NCBI GenBank assembly: GCA_017303835.1
Contig: JAFLBI010000001.1
Location: 1,426,001-1,490,000, forward strand
Reading direction: 5' to 3'
Source of the DNA: Chitinophagales bacterium
GTDB taxonomy: Bacteria > Bacteroidota > Bacteroidia > Chitinophagales > Chitinophagaceae
DNA: 64,000 nt
Shown here: positions 7,627 through 16,605 of the stretch, one piece after another
How the letters are laid out: the number at the start of each line of letters is the position of its first letter
How positions within the stretch are numbered: position 1 is the first letter of the stretch
The notes under the pieces: model-generated
Told to the model about the DNA's origin: nothing
Database searches by the model: none
Seen by the model: only the letters and a program-made list of their open reading frames with translations
Program-made: the position numbers and the translations under genes

Positions 7627-8046
7627 ATGTTTTCAAAGGTTATTAAACGACTCTCCGCCCTGATTATTGTGTTAAGCATAACTGCTTGCGAAAAAAACGT
7701 CAATAATCCTGAGGAAGATTTGAAAAAGACGCTTGCTGGCCCGGCAGGTTCAGAATGGCGCTTGGACGCTTTCTACAACAATGATGTGGCACAAACGCTA
7801 AGTCCTGCTCAGAGAGCATTTAGAATGAAGCTTTCAGAGGACTTAAGCTATGAAGACTCTGATGGTCATTTCGGCAACTGGCGTTCTCACAAGAGCAATC
7901 CTAAAGACAGTTTACTGATCATTTTCCAGAATCCGCTACAGGGATTTGTGGTGACTGATTACGCAATAAAAAAGGCAACATCCAATACCCTAGAACTGAA
8001 TTACCAATACAATACCACGACGATCACCTTATGTTACAAAAAGTAA
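7627..8046 (+). CDS. Small secreted lipoprotein, unknown function
   Basis: A 139-residue protein with a lipoprotein signal peptide: basic start, hydrophobic stretch, and a lipobox ending Ile-Thr-Ala-Cys21. The mature part starts with charged EKNVNNPEED and then has a beta-rich pattern (SEWRLDAFY, NPLQGFVVTDYAI, NTLELNYQYN) reminiscent of lipocalin-like lipoproteins, though I cannot assign a family firmly. It would be anchored in an outer or inner membrane leaflet. Its last 16 bases overlap the next gene, so the two are translationally coupled. It heads a three-gene set that includes the giant repeat protein and may help attach or export it. Confidence 0.7.
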   Translation: MFSKVIKRLSALIIVLSITACEKNVNNPEEDLKKTLAGPAGSEWRLDAFYNNDVAQTLSPAQRAFRMKLSEDLSYEDSDGHFGNWRSHKSNPKDSLLIIFQNPLQGFVVTDYAIKKATSNTLELNYQYNTTTITLCYKK

Positions 8047-8564
8047 CAAGAATCCTTTGTGTATTCATCCTAGTACACATTGTAACAATATCCTATTCGC
8101 AATTAACCACTGCTTACAGCTTTGGTATTATGGCTGCTGATGAATCCAAACCAGCTCAGGTTGCCGATTTCATTAGCACCCCACTTATACTTAACAGCAA
8201 TAACAAATGTTTATCAGTAACCAATGGTATAGCAGTTTTCCTGACCAAAAATGCAGACGCTTTTAAATTCAGTTGTGTAATTGATGAGTTTGCTGGAAGA
8301 CCTATTCAAATCCAGGCTTTCCCCAACCCCGCAAGAACAGAAACTACCATAAAAAGCAGTGTATTGCTTTTCACCGAAACACCTGTATCCATTCAATTAA
8401 CTAACCAGAATGGTCAGGTACTGCAAACAATCCCATCTAAAGCAAGCCAGATCGGTAATGGCCTGAAAATAGATTTAAAACAAGCTCCTGCAGGAGTCTA
8501 CTTCATACTGATTATAAAAGACAATCAGACAGTCAGCACCCAAAAGCTGATTGTAGCCAAATAA
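8031..8564 (+). CDS. Short secreted protein with T9SS type A C-terminal sorting domain
   Basis: A 177-residue protein with an N-terminal signal peptide (hydrophobic 8-20, cleavage probably after SYS or SYSQ). The last ~85 residues form a type IX secretion sorting domain: AFPNPARTETTIKSS, SIQLTNQNGQVLQTI, APAGVYFILIIKD, and a final QKLIVAK. The region between the signal and the sorting domain is only about 70 residues, so the sorting domain makes up half the mature protein. The protein should cross the outer membrane by the Por/T9SS machinery and be attached to the surface. It overlaps the lipoprotein gene and sits 10 bases before the giant repeat gene, so the three are probably one operon. 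Its own activity is unknown. Confidence 0.8.
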   Translation: MLQKVTRILCVFILVHIVTISYSQLTTAYSFGIMAADESKPAQVADFISTPLILNSNNKCLSVTNGIAVFLTKNADAFKFSCVIDEFAGRPIQIQAFPNPARTETTIKSSVLLFTETPVSIQLTNQNGQVLQTIPSKASQIGNGLKIDLKQAPAGVYFILIIKDNQTVSTQKLIVAK

Positions 8565-8574
8565 AGCTTTTGAT

Positions 8575-11500
8575 ATGAAAAATCACGTATACAAACTTGT
8601 AGTAGTTGCATTGACTGGCATTTTAATGCTAAACCAAGCAGATGGACAGTCATTTACCCAAGTGCCGCAAGGAATCAGTTTTCAGGCTGTTGCCAGAGAT
8701 TTGCAGGGTAACCCAGCAAGATTCAGAAGGGTATTTATTAGAGGTGAAATACGCGAGGGATCTGCATCAGGCAATCCGGTTTACGTTGAAGTATTTGAAA
8801 CCCAAACCAATGCTGAAGGTATCTTCAGCATTGTGATTGGTAGAGGTGTCGTCAGTGGTGCCAATCGATCCCCTTTCAACAGAATTGCCTGGGATAAAGC
8901 CCCACACTTCTTTAACTTGAAAATATCGGTATCACCATCGAACCCCATTCCAAACTGGGACTACACTAGGGAATACCAAGACATGGGTACTACTCAGTTC
9001 ATGAGTGTACCTTATGCATTTACAGCAGGTTCAGTGATTGGCTTAAGCAATAAAATTGATATTGCTGATACGGCAGCCATGTTGAGTCCCTATGCTAGAA
9101 AAGCCGACTTAAATAATTTAGCAATTAATGCAAGTGGCAAGACGGATACTACTGCCCTTTCCAATAGAATTAATGCACGTGTGAAATATACAGACAGCCT
9201 GACTTTGTTTGTTACGCCTACACAATTATTATCCATCAAAGGAGAACTTGTTAATCTTCAAGTTGCATTAGACAAAAAAATGAATATAGCAGATACTAGC
9301 AATATGCTAGCAGGCTATAAACAAGCCATTAATAAGCTGGATGCTGATATCAAAGCTAAAAGTGGTGAAATTGATACCAAACTAGCCAATTACGCTAAAA
9401 AAAATGATCTAGATTCATTAGCAAAGAAAGTAGAAGTTGATAAGAAAATCAATGACTCGAACGCGGCCATTGATACTAAGCTAAAAGAGTATGTAAAGAA
9501 ATCCGATTTAACTGGCCTAGCGACAACTACTCAGTTAAATGAATATGTTTTAAGATCCCAACTGGACTCAGCTGTTTCAAACAAGGTAAACTATAGTGAT
9601 ACAGCTGCAATGCTGAACAGCTATGCGCGCAAGATCAACCTGGATGCAGCAGTTGCTGATAAAGTAAGATACACTGATACAGCCAATATGCTGGCGAACT
9701 ATAAGTCGGCTATCAGTAGCTTGGATGCGGCTAAATTGAATAAGGCTGATACAGCTGCTATGCTGAGCAATTATATGAAGCAGGCCAATATCGACGTGGC
9801 TGTTGCTGATAAGGTAAAATACACTGACACTGCCCTCATGCTCGGCAACTACGCTAAGCAGGTGAATGTAATTGCTGGTCTGAACACCAAGGTGAACATC
9901 GCTGATACAGCTAATATGCTGACCAACTATGCTAAACAAGCTAACGTAACTGCAGGTCTCAACACCAAGGTAAACATCGCTGATACAGCTGCCATGCTGA
10001 GCAATTATGTGAAGCAAGCGAACATTGATGTGGCTGTATCGGACAAAGTGAAGTACACAGATACTGCTAACATGCTGGCTAATTATAAGTCGGCTATCAA
10101 TAGCTTGGATGCTGCTAAACTGAATAAAGCTGATACAGCTTCTATGTTGAACGACTACGCTCGTAAGATCAACCTCGATGCAGCTGTTGCTGATAAGGTA
10201 AAATATGCTGATACTGCTCTGATGCTTGGCAACTACGCTAAGCAAGCGAATGTAACCGCTGGTCTAAATACTAAAGTGAACATCGCTGATACAGCTAGCA
10301 TGTTAACGAACTACGCTAAGCAGGCGAATGTAACCGCTGGTCTGAATACCAAGGTGAACATCGCTGATACAGCAGCTATGCTGAGCAATTATGTGAAGCA
10401 GGCCAATATTGATGTAGCTGTAGCGAATAAAGTAAAATACACTGATACTGCCAATATGCTGGCTAACTATAAGTCGGCTATCAATAGCTTGGATGCTGCT
10501 AAACTGAATAAAGCTGATACAGCTTCTATGTTAAACGACTACGCTCGTAAGATCAACCTGGATGCTGTTGCTGCTGATAAAGTGAAGTACACAGATACTG
10601 CTAGCATGTTAACTAACTATGCAAAGCAGGCTAATGTAATTGCTGGTCTGAACACCAAGGTGAACATCGCTGATACAGCTGCCATGCTGAGCAATTATGT
10701 GAAGCAGGCAAATATTGATGTGGCTGTTGCTGATAAGGTAAAGTATACTGATACTGCCAATATGCTGGCTAATTATAAGTCGGCTATTAATAGCTTGGAT
10801 GCGGCTAAACTGAATAAGGCTGATACAGCTGCGATGCTGAGTGAGTATGCGAAGCAGGCGAACGTAACCGCTGGTCTCAATACCAAGGTGAACATCGCCG
10901 ATACAGCAGCCATGCTGAGCAATTATGTGAAGCAGGCGAACATCGACGTGGCCGTAGCCGATAAAGTGAAGTACACAGATACAGCCAATATGCTGGCTAA
11001 CTATAAGTCAGCGATTAATAGCTTGGATGCGGCTAAATTGAACAAAGCTGATACAGCGGCTATGCTGAGTGAGTATGCGAAGCAAGCAAATGTAACTGCT
11101 GGTCTGAACACCAAGGTGAACATCGCTGATACAGCTGCCATGCTGAGCAATTATGTGAAGCAGGCGAACATCGACGTGGCCGTAGCCGACAAAGTGAAGT
11201 ACACAGATACTGCTAATATGCTGGCGAACTATAAGTCAGCCATTAACAACTTGGATGCTGCTAAATTGAATAAGGCCGATACGGCTAGTATGCTGACCAA
11301 CTACGCGAAGCAGGCTAACGTAACTGCCGGTCTCAATACTAAAGTGAACATCGCTGATACAGCAGCCATGCTGAGCAATTATGTGAAGCAGGCGAACATC
11401 GACGTGGCCGTAGCCGACAAAGTGAAGTACACAGATACTGCTAATATGCTGGCGAACTATAAGTCAGCTATCAACACCTTGGATGCGGCTAAACTGAATA

Positions 11501-14500
11501 AGGCTGATACAGCTGCGATGCTGAGTGAGTATGCGAAGCAAGCTAACGTAACTGCTGGTTTGAATACCAAGGTGAACATCGCTGATACAGCTGCCATGCT
11601 GAGCAATTATGTGAAGCAAGCCAATATTGATGTGGCTGTAGCTGACAAAGTAAAATACACTGATACTGCTAGCATGTTAACCAACTATGCGAAGCAAGCA
11701 AACGTAACTGCCGGTCTCAATACCAAGGTGAATATCGCCGACACAGCTGCCATGCTGAGTAATTATGTGAAGCAGGCGAACATTGATGTGGCTGTTGCAG
11801 ACAAAGTGAAGTATTCTGATACCGCTAGCATGCTGACTAACTATGCGAAGCAGGCAAACGTAACTGCAGGTCTCAATACCAAGGTAAATATCGCTGATAC
11901 GGCTGCTATGCTGAGCAATTATGTGAAGCAGGCCAATATTGATGTAGCTGTAGCGGATAAAGTAAAATACACTGATACTGCCAATATGCTGGCTAACTAT
12001 AAGTCGGCTATCAATAGCTTGGATGCTGCTAAACTGAATAAGGCTGATACAGCGGCTATGCTAAGTGAGTATGCTAAGCAAACTAACGTAACTGCTGGCC
12101 TCAACACCAAAGTAAACATCGCCGATACAGCGGCTATGCTGAACGACTACGCTCGTAAGATCAACCTGGATGCAGCTGTTGCTGATAAGGTAAAATACAC
12201 TGATACTGCTAGCATGTTAACCAACTATGCGAAGCAAGCAAACGTAACTGCCGGTCTCAATACTAAAGTGAACATCGCTGATACAGCTGCCATGTTGAGC
12301 AATTATGTGAAGCAGGCGAACATTGATGTAGCTGTAGCGGACAAAGTGAAGTACGCTGATACTGCGAGCATGTTGACTAACTATGCTAAAGAAGCCAATG
12401 TAACCGCTGGTCTGAATAGCAAGGTGAACATCTCCGATACGGCTGCTATGCTGAGCAATTATGTTAAGCAAGCGAACATTGATATGGCTGTGTCTGATAA
12501 AGTAAAATACACTGACACTGCCCTCATGCTCGGCAACTATGCGAAGCAGGCTAATGTAACTGCTGGTCTAAATACCAAGGTGAACATTGCTGATACAGCT
12601 GCCATGTTGAACGACTACGCTCGTAAGATTAATCTGGATGCTGTAGTTGCTGATAAAGTGAAGTACACAGATACGGCTAGCATGCTGACCAACTATGCCA
12701 AGCAGGCTAACGTAACGGCTGGTCTGAATACCAAGGTGAACATCGCTGATACAGCTAATATGTTGAGCAATTACCGTACTGCCATCAATACCAATACGGT
12801 AGCTGTAAATGGTAAGTTGAACACGAGTGATACTGCTAGCATGTTAACGAACTACGCTAAGCAAGCGAACGTAACTGCAGGCCTCAATACCAAAGTGAAT
12901 ATCGCCGATACGGCTAACATGCTGACCAACTATGCGAAGCAGGCGAACATCGACGTAGCCGTAGCCGACAAAGTGAAGTACACAGATACAGCCAATATGC
13001 TGGCGAACTATAAGTCAGCTATCAACACCTTGGATGCGGCTAAACTGAATAAGGCTGATACAGCTGCTATGTTGAACGACTACGCTCGTAAGATCAACCT
13101 GGATGTAGCTGTTGCAGATAAAGTGAAGTACACTGATACGGCTAATATGCTGGCTAACTACAAGTCGGCTATCAATAGCTTGGATGCTGCTAAACTGAAT
13201 AAGGCTGATACAGCTGCCATGCTGAGCAATTATGTGAAGCAGGCGAACATCGACGTGGCCGTAGCCGACAAAGTGAAGTACACAGATACAGCCAATATGC
13301 TGGCTAACTACAAGTCGGCTATCAATAGCTTGGATGCTGCTAAACTGAATAAGGCTGATACAGCAGCCATGCTGAGCAATTATGTGAAGCTGGCAAATAT
13401 TGATGTGGCTGTTGCAGACAAAGTGAAGTATTCTGATACCGCTAGCATGTTAACGAACTATGCTAAGCAGGCAAATGTAACTGCAGGTCTCAATACCAAG
13501 GTAAACATTGCTGATACAGCTAATATGCTCAGCAACTACCGTAACGCAATCAATAGCAATACTGTAGCTGTAAATGGCAAATTGAATACAAGCGATACGG
13601 CTAGCATGCTGACCAACTATGCAAAGCAGGCGAACGTAACTGCTGGTCTCAATACCAAGGTGAACATCACTGATACGGCTGCTATGTTGAGCAATTATGT
13701 GAAGCAAGCCAGCATTGATGTAGCTGTTGCTGATAAGGTAAAATATACTGATACAGCCCTCATGCTTGGCAACTACGCGAAGCAGGCAAATGTAACTGCT
13801 GGTTTGAATACCAAGGTGAACATCGCCGATACAGCAGCTATGCTGAGCAATTATGTGAAGCAAGCCAATATTGATGTAGCTGTAGCGGATAAAGTGAAGT
13901 ATACTGACACTGCTCTGATGCTTGGTAACTACGCTAAGCAAGCGAATGTAACTGCTGGTCTCAATACCAAGGTGAACATCGCTGATACGGCAGCTATGCT
14001 AAGCAATTATGTGAAGCAGGCAAACATTGATGCAGCCGTTGCTAACAGGGTTAGATATACTGATACGGCAGCCATGCTCAGCAACTATCGCACAACATTG
14101 AATTCAGTACAGGTTAATAAACTCAATATCAGCGATACCACTGCCATGTTGAGCAACTACCGTACTGCCATCAATACCAATACGGTAGCTGTAAATGGCA
14201 AACTGAACAGCAGCGATACAGCCGCTATGTTAGCGAGCTACCGTAACACACTAAATACTGTACAAGTAGGCAAGTTAAATATCAGTGATACCGCTAATAT
14301 GCTTACAAGCTACCGCAATGCGATAAATGGCAAGCAAAACACACTGATTGCCGGAACAGGCATTACCATCTCTGGCAACACCATTTCAGCTACAACCAGT
14401 GGAGGTAATTTGAATAGTTTGAATGATGTGGTAAATACACAGCCACTTGACGGACAATTGCTCCGCTTTAATGCAACCAGTACCAATAATAATATTCGTA

Positions 14501-15273
14501 ACAAATGGGAACCCTGGACGCCAAATTTCCTGACCGCTAACCAAACCATTACTTTGAGTGGAGCGGTAACAGGTAGCGGCGCAACCAGTATTACGACTAC
14601 GCTTGCTAATAATGCAGTTGCCACAGCAAATATTACTGATGGAGCTATCACAACTGCAAAAATTGCAACAGGTGCTGTTGTAGAAGCTGATATTGCAGAC
14701 GGCGCTGTAACGAATGCTAAAATTGCTGCGAATGCAGCCATTGCAGATACCAAGCTGGCAACAATTAGTACTGCCGGTAAAGTAGCTAACTCTGCCACTA
14801 CTGCCACAAGCAGTAATACTGCTAGCGCAATTGTAGCAAGAGATGCGAATGGAGGTTTTGAAGCAGGAACAATTACCGGAACTACAATAAAGTCTTCAGG
14901 CGGCTTTGCAGCCAAAATCATAATGCGATCTGCTACTTCTTCTGATATCACTATTGATGTATTAAATAGTGATTATACAATCATCGTGAATGCAAATGCT
15001 GGATCATCAAACAAAACAGCTACTGTGAATTTGCCTGATCCTTCAGATGTAACCAATCAAATCTTTATAGTTACATATCTAAATAATTCGCAAAGATTTA
15101 GTATCGATATTGATACACCTTCAGGGAATATTATTGGAAGATTATCTAGCTCGAGCAATATAGCATATAGTAGAAGCAGTTATCGATATGCCACATTTAC
15201 TCTCCAATCTGATGGAACAAACTATTACATTACAAACCAATTCGTCACAAATAATACAACAGCAATTTTTTAA
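8575..15273 (+). CDS. Giant secreted modular repeat protein (2232 residues)
   Basis: A signal peptide (1-24, ending ADG) is followed by an N-terminal beta-rich domain (about 30-155, SFQAVARDLQGNPA and FNLKISVSP) common at the start of large Bacteroidota surface proteins. A transition with irregular coiled-coil-like units precedes residue 342. From 342 to 1919 there are 62 consecutive modules, each opening with Asp-Thr-x-x-Met-Leu and a Tyr, mostly 24 or 26 residues long. They belong to about five types, recognisable by KQANIDVAVADKVKY, KSAINSLDAAKLNKA, KQANVTAGLNTKVNIA, RKINLDAAVADKVKY and NTVAVNGKLN. After the modules come phage-tail-fibre-like repeats (ITDGAITTAKIA, GAVTNAKIAANA) and a C-terminal beta domain. 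There is no T9SS sorting domain and no S74 chaperone. The likely role is an extended surface stalk or adhesin; this is inference. Confidence 0.8.
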   Translation: MKNHVYKLVVVALTGILMLNQADGQSFTQVPQGISFQAVARDLQGNPARFRRVFIRGEIREGSASGNPVYVEVFETQTNAEGIFSIVIGRGVVSGANRSPFNRIAWDKAPHFFNLKISVSPSNPIPNWDYTREYQDMGTTQFMSVPYAFTAGSVIGLSNKIDIADTAAMLSPYARKADLNNLAINASGKTDTTALSNRINARVKYTDSLTLFVTPTQLLSIKGELVNLQVALDKKMNIADTSNMLAGYKQAINKLDADIKAKSGEIDTKLANYAKKNDLDSLAKKVEVDKKINDSNAAIDTKLKEYVKKSDLTGLATTTQLNEYVLRSQLDSAVSNKVNYSDTAAMLNSYARKINLDAAVADKVRYTDTANMLANYKSAISSLDAAKLNKADTAAMLSNYMKQANIDVAVADKVKYTDTALMLGNYAKQVNVIAGLNTKVNIADTANMLTNYAKQANVTAGLNTKVNIADTAAMLSNYVKQANIDVAVSDKVKYTDTANMLANYKSAINSLDAAKLNKADTASMLNDYARKINLDAAVADKVKYADTALMLGNYAKQANVTAGLNTKVNIADTASMLTNYAKQANVTAGLNTKVNIADTAAMLSNYVKQANIDVAVANKVKYTDTANMLANYKSAINSLDAAKLNKADTASMLNDYARKINLDAVAADKVKYTDTASMLTNYAKQANVIAGLNTKVNIADTAAMLSNYVKQANIDVAVADKVKYTDTANMLANYKSAINSLDAAKLNKADTAAMLSEYAKQANVTAGLNTKVNIADTAAMLSNYVKQANIDVAVADKVKYTDTANMLANYKSAINSLDAAKLNKADTAAMLSEYAKQANVTAGLNTKVNIADTAAMLSNYVKQANIDVAVADKVKYTDTANMLANYKSAINNLDAAKLNKADTASMLTNYAKQANVTAGLNTKVNIADTAAMLSNYVKQANIDVAVADKVKYTDTANMLANYKSAINTLDAAKLNKADTAAMLSEYAKQANVTAGLNTKVNIADTAAMLSNYVKQANIDVAVADKVKYTDTASMLTNYAKQANVTAGLNTKVNIADTAAMLSNYVKQANIDVAVADKVKYSDTASMLTNYAKQANVTAGLNTKVNIADTAAMLSNYVKQANIDVAVADKVKYTDTANMLANYKSAINSLDAAKLNKADTAAMLSEYAKQTNVTAGLNTKVNIADTAAMLNDYARKINLDAAVADKVKYTDTASMLTNYAKQANVTAGLNTKVNIADTAAMLSNYVKQANIDVAVADKVKYADTASMLTNYAKEANVTAGLNSKVNISDTAAMLSNYVKQANIDMAVSDKVKYTDTALMLGNYAKQANVTAGLNTKVNIADTAAMLNDYARKINLDAVVADKVKYTDTASMLTNYAKQANVTAGLNTKVNIADTANMLSNYRTAINTNTVAVNGKLNTSDTASMLTNYAKQANVTAGLNTKVNIADTANMLTNYAKQANIDVAVADKVKYTDTANMLANYKSAINTLDAAKLNKADTAAMLNDYARKINLDVAVADKVKYTDTANMLANYKSAINSLDAAKLNKADTAAMLSNYVKQANIDVAVADKVKYTDTANMLANYKSAINSLDAAKLNKADTAAMLSNYVKLANIDVAVADKVKYSDTASMLTNYAKQANVTAGLNTKVNIADTANMLSNYRNAINSNTVAVNGKLNTSDTASMLTNYAKQANVTAGLNTKVNITDTAAMLSNYVKQASIDVAVADKVKYTDTALMLGNYAKQANVTAGLNTKVNIADTAAMLSNYVKQANIDVAVADKVKYTDTALMLGNYAKQANVTAGLNTKVNIADTAAMLSNYVKQANIDAAVANRVRYTDTAAMLSNYRTTLNSVQVNKLNISDTTAMLSNYRTAINTNTVAVNGKLNSSDTAAMLASYRNTLNTVQVGKLNISDTANMLTSYRNAINGKQNTLIAGTGITISGNTISATTSGGNLNSLNDVVNTQPLDGQLLRFNATSTNNNIRNKWEPWTPNFLTANQTITLSGAVTGSGATSITTTLANNAVATANITDGAITTAKIATGAVVEADIADGAVTNAKIAANAAIADTKLATISTAGKVANSATTATSSNTASAIVARDANGGFEAGTITGTTIKSSGGFAAKIIMRSATSSDITIDVLNSDYTIIVNANAGSSNKTATVNLPDPSDVTNQIFIVTYLNNSQRFSIDIDTPSGNIIGRLSSSSNIAYSRSSYRYATFTLQSDGTNYYITNQFVTNNTTAIF
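9598..14331 (+). repeat. Tandem 72/78-base coding module array (62 units)
   Basis: The array encodes 62 modules starting Asp-Thr-x-x-Met-Leu. Units are mainly 78 bases (26 residues) or 72 bases (24 residues), with a few of 81. Module types alternate in irregular order, and non-adjacent copies are nearly identical at the DNA level, for example around 11120, 11360 and 13220. Others differ by many silent changes. This pattern indicates expansion and shuffling by recombination or gene conversion within one reading frame. Long antisense open frames in this stretch are by-products of the repeat. Confidence 0.95.
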
Positions 15274-15402
15274 AATCACTTTAACCAAAGAAGAACAGTA
15301 TGGCTATTTTGTTTCACTGATTGCCTCTTTTGTTAATTGTGCTAAATAATATTCTATACACCTTTATACCTCATTGGTTATTGTTTTGGAAATCTAATAC
15401 TT

Positions 15403-15783
15403 ATGATGGCCTTACTTGACATTACCCCCAATTATTCAGGAAGCCGTTCTGCAGCAGATACGGCTTCCCTGAATAAGGTATATACTGTGAGCATCAGAAA
15501 CACACAGCCCAGGACCTTTCAGGTACACTACTTTAATGGAAAAACCAATTCTCCTGACAGAATGGAATTCCATGACGCCCATGTACAATTTGAATTGCAT
15601 TACAGACCAGAAAATGCACCTGAATTCTTTCGATTACTGGTGATCAAAGACGATTACGAAAAAGAAGTGATGCAAGTACAAGTAGAGTCAGGCTCAGGTC
15701 AGTACAATACTACCCTCGAAATATTCAAGAACGACCCCTCCGGTAAATGGTTCACCATACCATTGGTAACGCATTTATACTAA
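15403..15783 (+). CDS. Hypothetical 126-residue protein
   Basis: No recognised family. The sequence is beta-rich and soluble, with no signal peptide or membrane segment: TVSIRNTQPRTFQVHYFNG, HVQFELHYRPE, FFRLLVIKDDYEKEVMQVQVE. Its start is ATG-ATG at 15403/15406. It lies 129 bases after the giant repeat gene on the same strand and ends at a strong terminator, so it could be the last gene of that transcript or have its own promoter in the AT-rich spacer 15274-15402. Function unknown. Confidence 0.6.
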   Translation: MMALLDITPNYSGSRSAADTASLNKVYTVSIRNTQPRTFQVHYFNGKTNSPDRMEFHDAHVQFELHYRPENAPEFFRLLVIKDDYEKEVMQVQVESGSGQYNTTLEIFKNDPSGKWFTIPLVTHLY

Positions 15784-15785
15784 AC

Positions 15786-15815
15786 AAAAAAGGAGGCTGA
15801 TTACCTCCTTTTTTT
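15786..15815. terminator. Bidirectional rho-independent terminator
   Basis: Stem AAAAAAGGAGG / CCTCCTTTTTT with a 7-base loop lies between the convergent 15403-15783 gene and the AraC-type response regulator gene. Confidence 0.88.
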
Positions 15816-15831
15816 ATTCCAGATCAATTAC

Positions 15832-16602
15832 TTATTTCCTTTTGGCTGTCTGTGAAGGGGTTTCTTTAAACCTGGCTCTATAGCACTTGGCAAAATAAGA
15901 AACTGAGTTAAAGCCCAGCATAAAAGCTATCTGCTTTACCGGCATCTGTGTTTGCTGTAAGAGCAGGCTGGCTTTTTCCAGCTTACGATACATGATATAC
16001 TTATTAGGCGTTTGCTTGTATATCTTTTTGATGGTTCTTTCAAATGTACTCAAGCTAAGATTCAGCTTAGATGCAATTTCCTTTATCGAAAGATCATAAT
16101 CATTCGTAATCATGTCTTCAATCAAGGTTTCAAAAGTCTTCATAAAAGAACTCTTGTCCTTAGACTCTCCTATTACAGGAAATTGTTGTTGAATCGTGGT
16201 TTGCAAAATTGCATTGCGCAATTTAATCAGGTTTTCCACTTTGCTTTCGAGCACTTTAATCGACAAAGGCTTGGTGATGTAATCATTGGCGCCCAAACTA
16301 AGCCCTTTCTCAATGAATTCACTCTGGTCCAATCCGGAAATGATAATCACTGAAATGTCCTGAAAACGCATATCCTGTTTCAACAAACGCAGAACCGAAA
16401 AACCATCTACCATACCGTTCAACATGACGTCGAGTAATATCACGATAGGCTTGTGCTGCAATACCAGCTCCACCACCTTCTCCCCTGAGTCTGTAGCAAC
16501 CACATTGTAATGGTTCCCCAGCAGCTCAACGAGCAGCATGCGAAGCTTTTTATTGTCTTCTACAACAAGTAGCGTATGCCTGAATTGAGTTGTTTCCAAC
16601 AT
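15832..16602 (-). CDS. Response regulator with AraC-type DNA-binding domain
   Basis: A 256-residue protein. Residues 8-125 form a receiver domain with acidic pocket E15-D16, phospho-acceptor D58 (VILLDVM) and conserved K111 (DYITKPL). The C-terminal ~100 residues are an AraC/XylS double helix-turn-helix (LSIKEIASKLNLSLSTFERTIKK, then QIAFMLGFNSVSYFAKCYR). It should bind DNA when phosphorylated. Its ATG is 3 bases after the stop of the upstream REC-kinase gene, so the two form an operon and probably a signalling pair. The target genes are unknown; the OmpA-like gene lies upstream of the pair on the same strand. Confidence 0.9.
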   Translation of the reverse strand: MLETTQFRHTLLVVEDNKKLRMLLVELLGNHYNVVATDSGEKVVELVLQHKPIVILLDVMLNGMVDGFSVLRLLKQDMRFQDISVIIISGLDQSEFIEKGLSLGANDYITKPLSIKVLESKVENLIKLRNAILQTTIQQQFPVIGESKDKSSFMKTFETLIEDMITNDYDLSIKEIASKLNLSLSTFERTIKKIYKQTPNKYIMYRKLEKASLLLQQTQMPVKQIAFMLGFNSVSYFAKCYRARFKETPSQTAKRK

Positions 16603-16605
16603 AGT

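Noticed and set aside
9577-10245. Long minus-strand open frames across the repeat array (also 12217-12471 and 13450-13941)
   Set aside because: They are antisense by-products of the 72/78-base repeats, which keep one antisense frame free of stops. They have no start context or family match.
9598-14331. Repeat array considered as a CRISPR or satellite
   Set aside because: Units are tandem without unique spacers, keep one reading frame over 62 modules and show silent differences, so it is coding.
14310-14951. Minus-strand frame of 213 residues within the end of the giant gene
   Set aside because: It is Val/Ala-rich because it reads the antisense of Thr/Asn/Ala-rich coding. The plus frame has signal peptide, domains and continuity.
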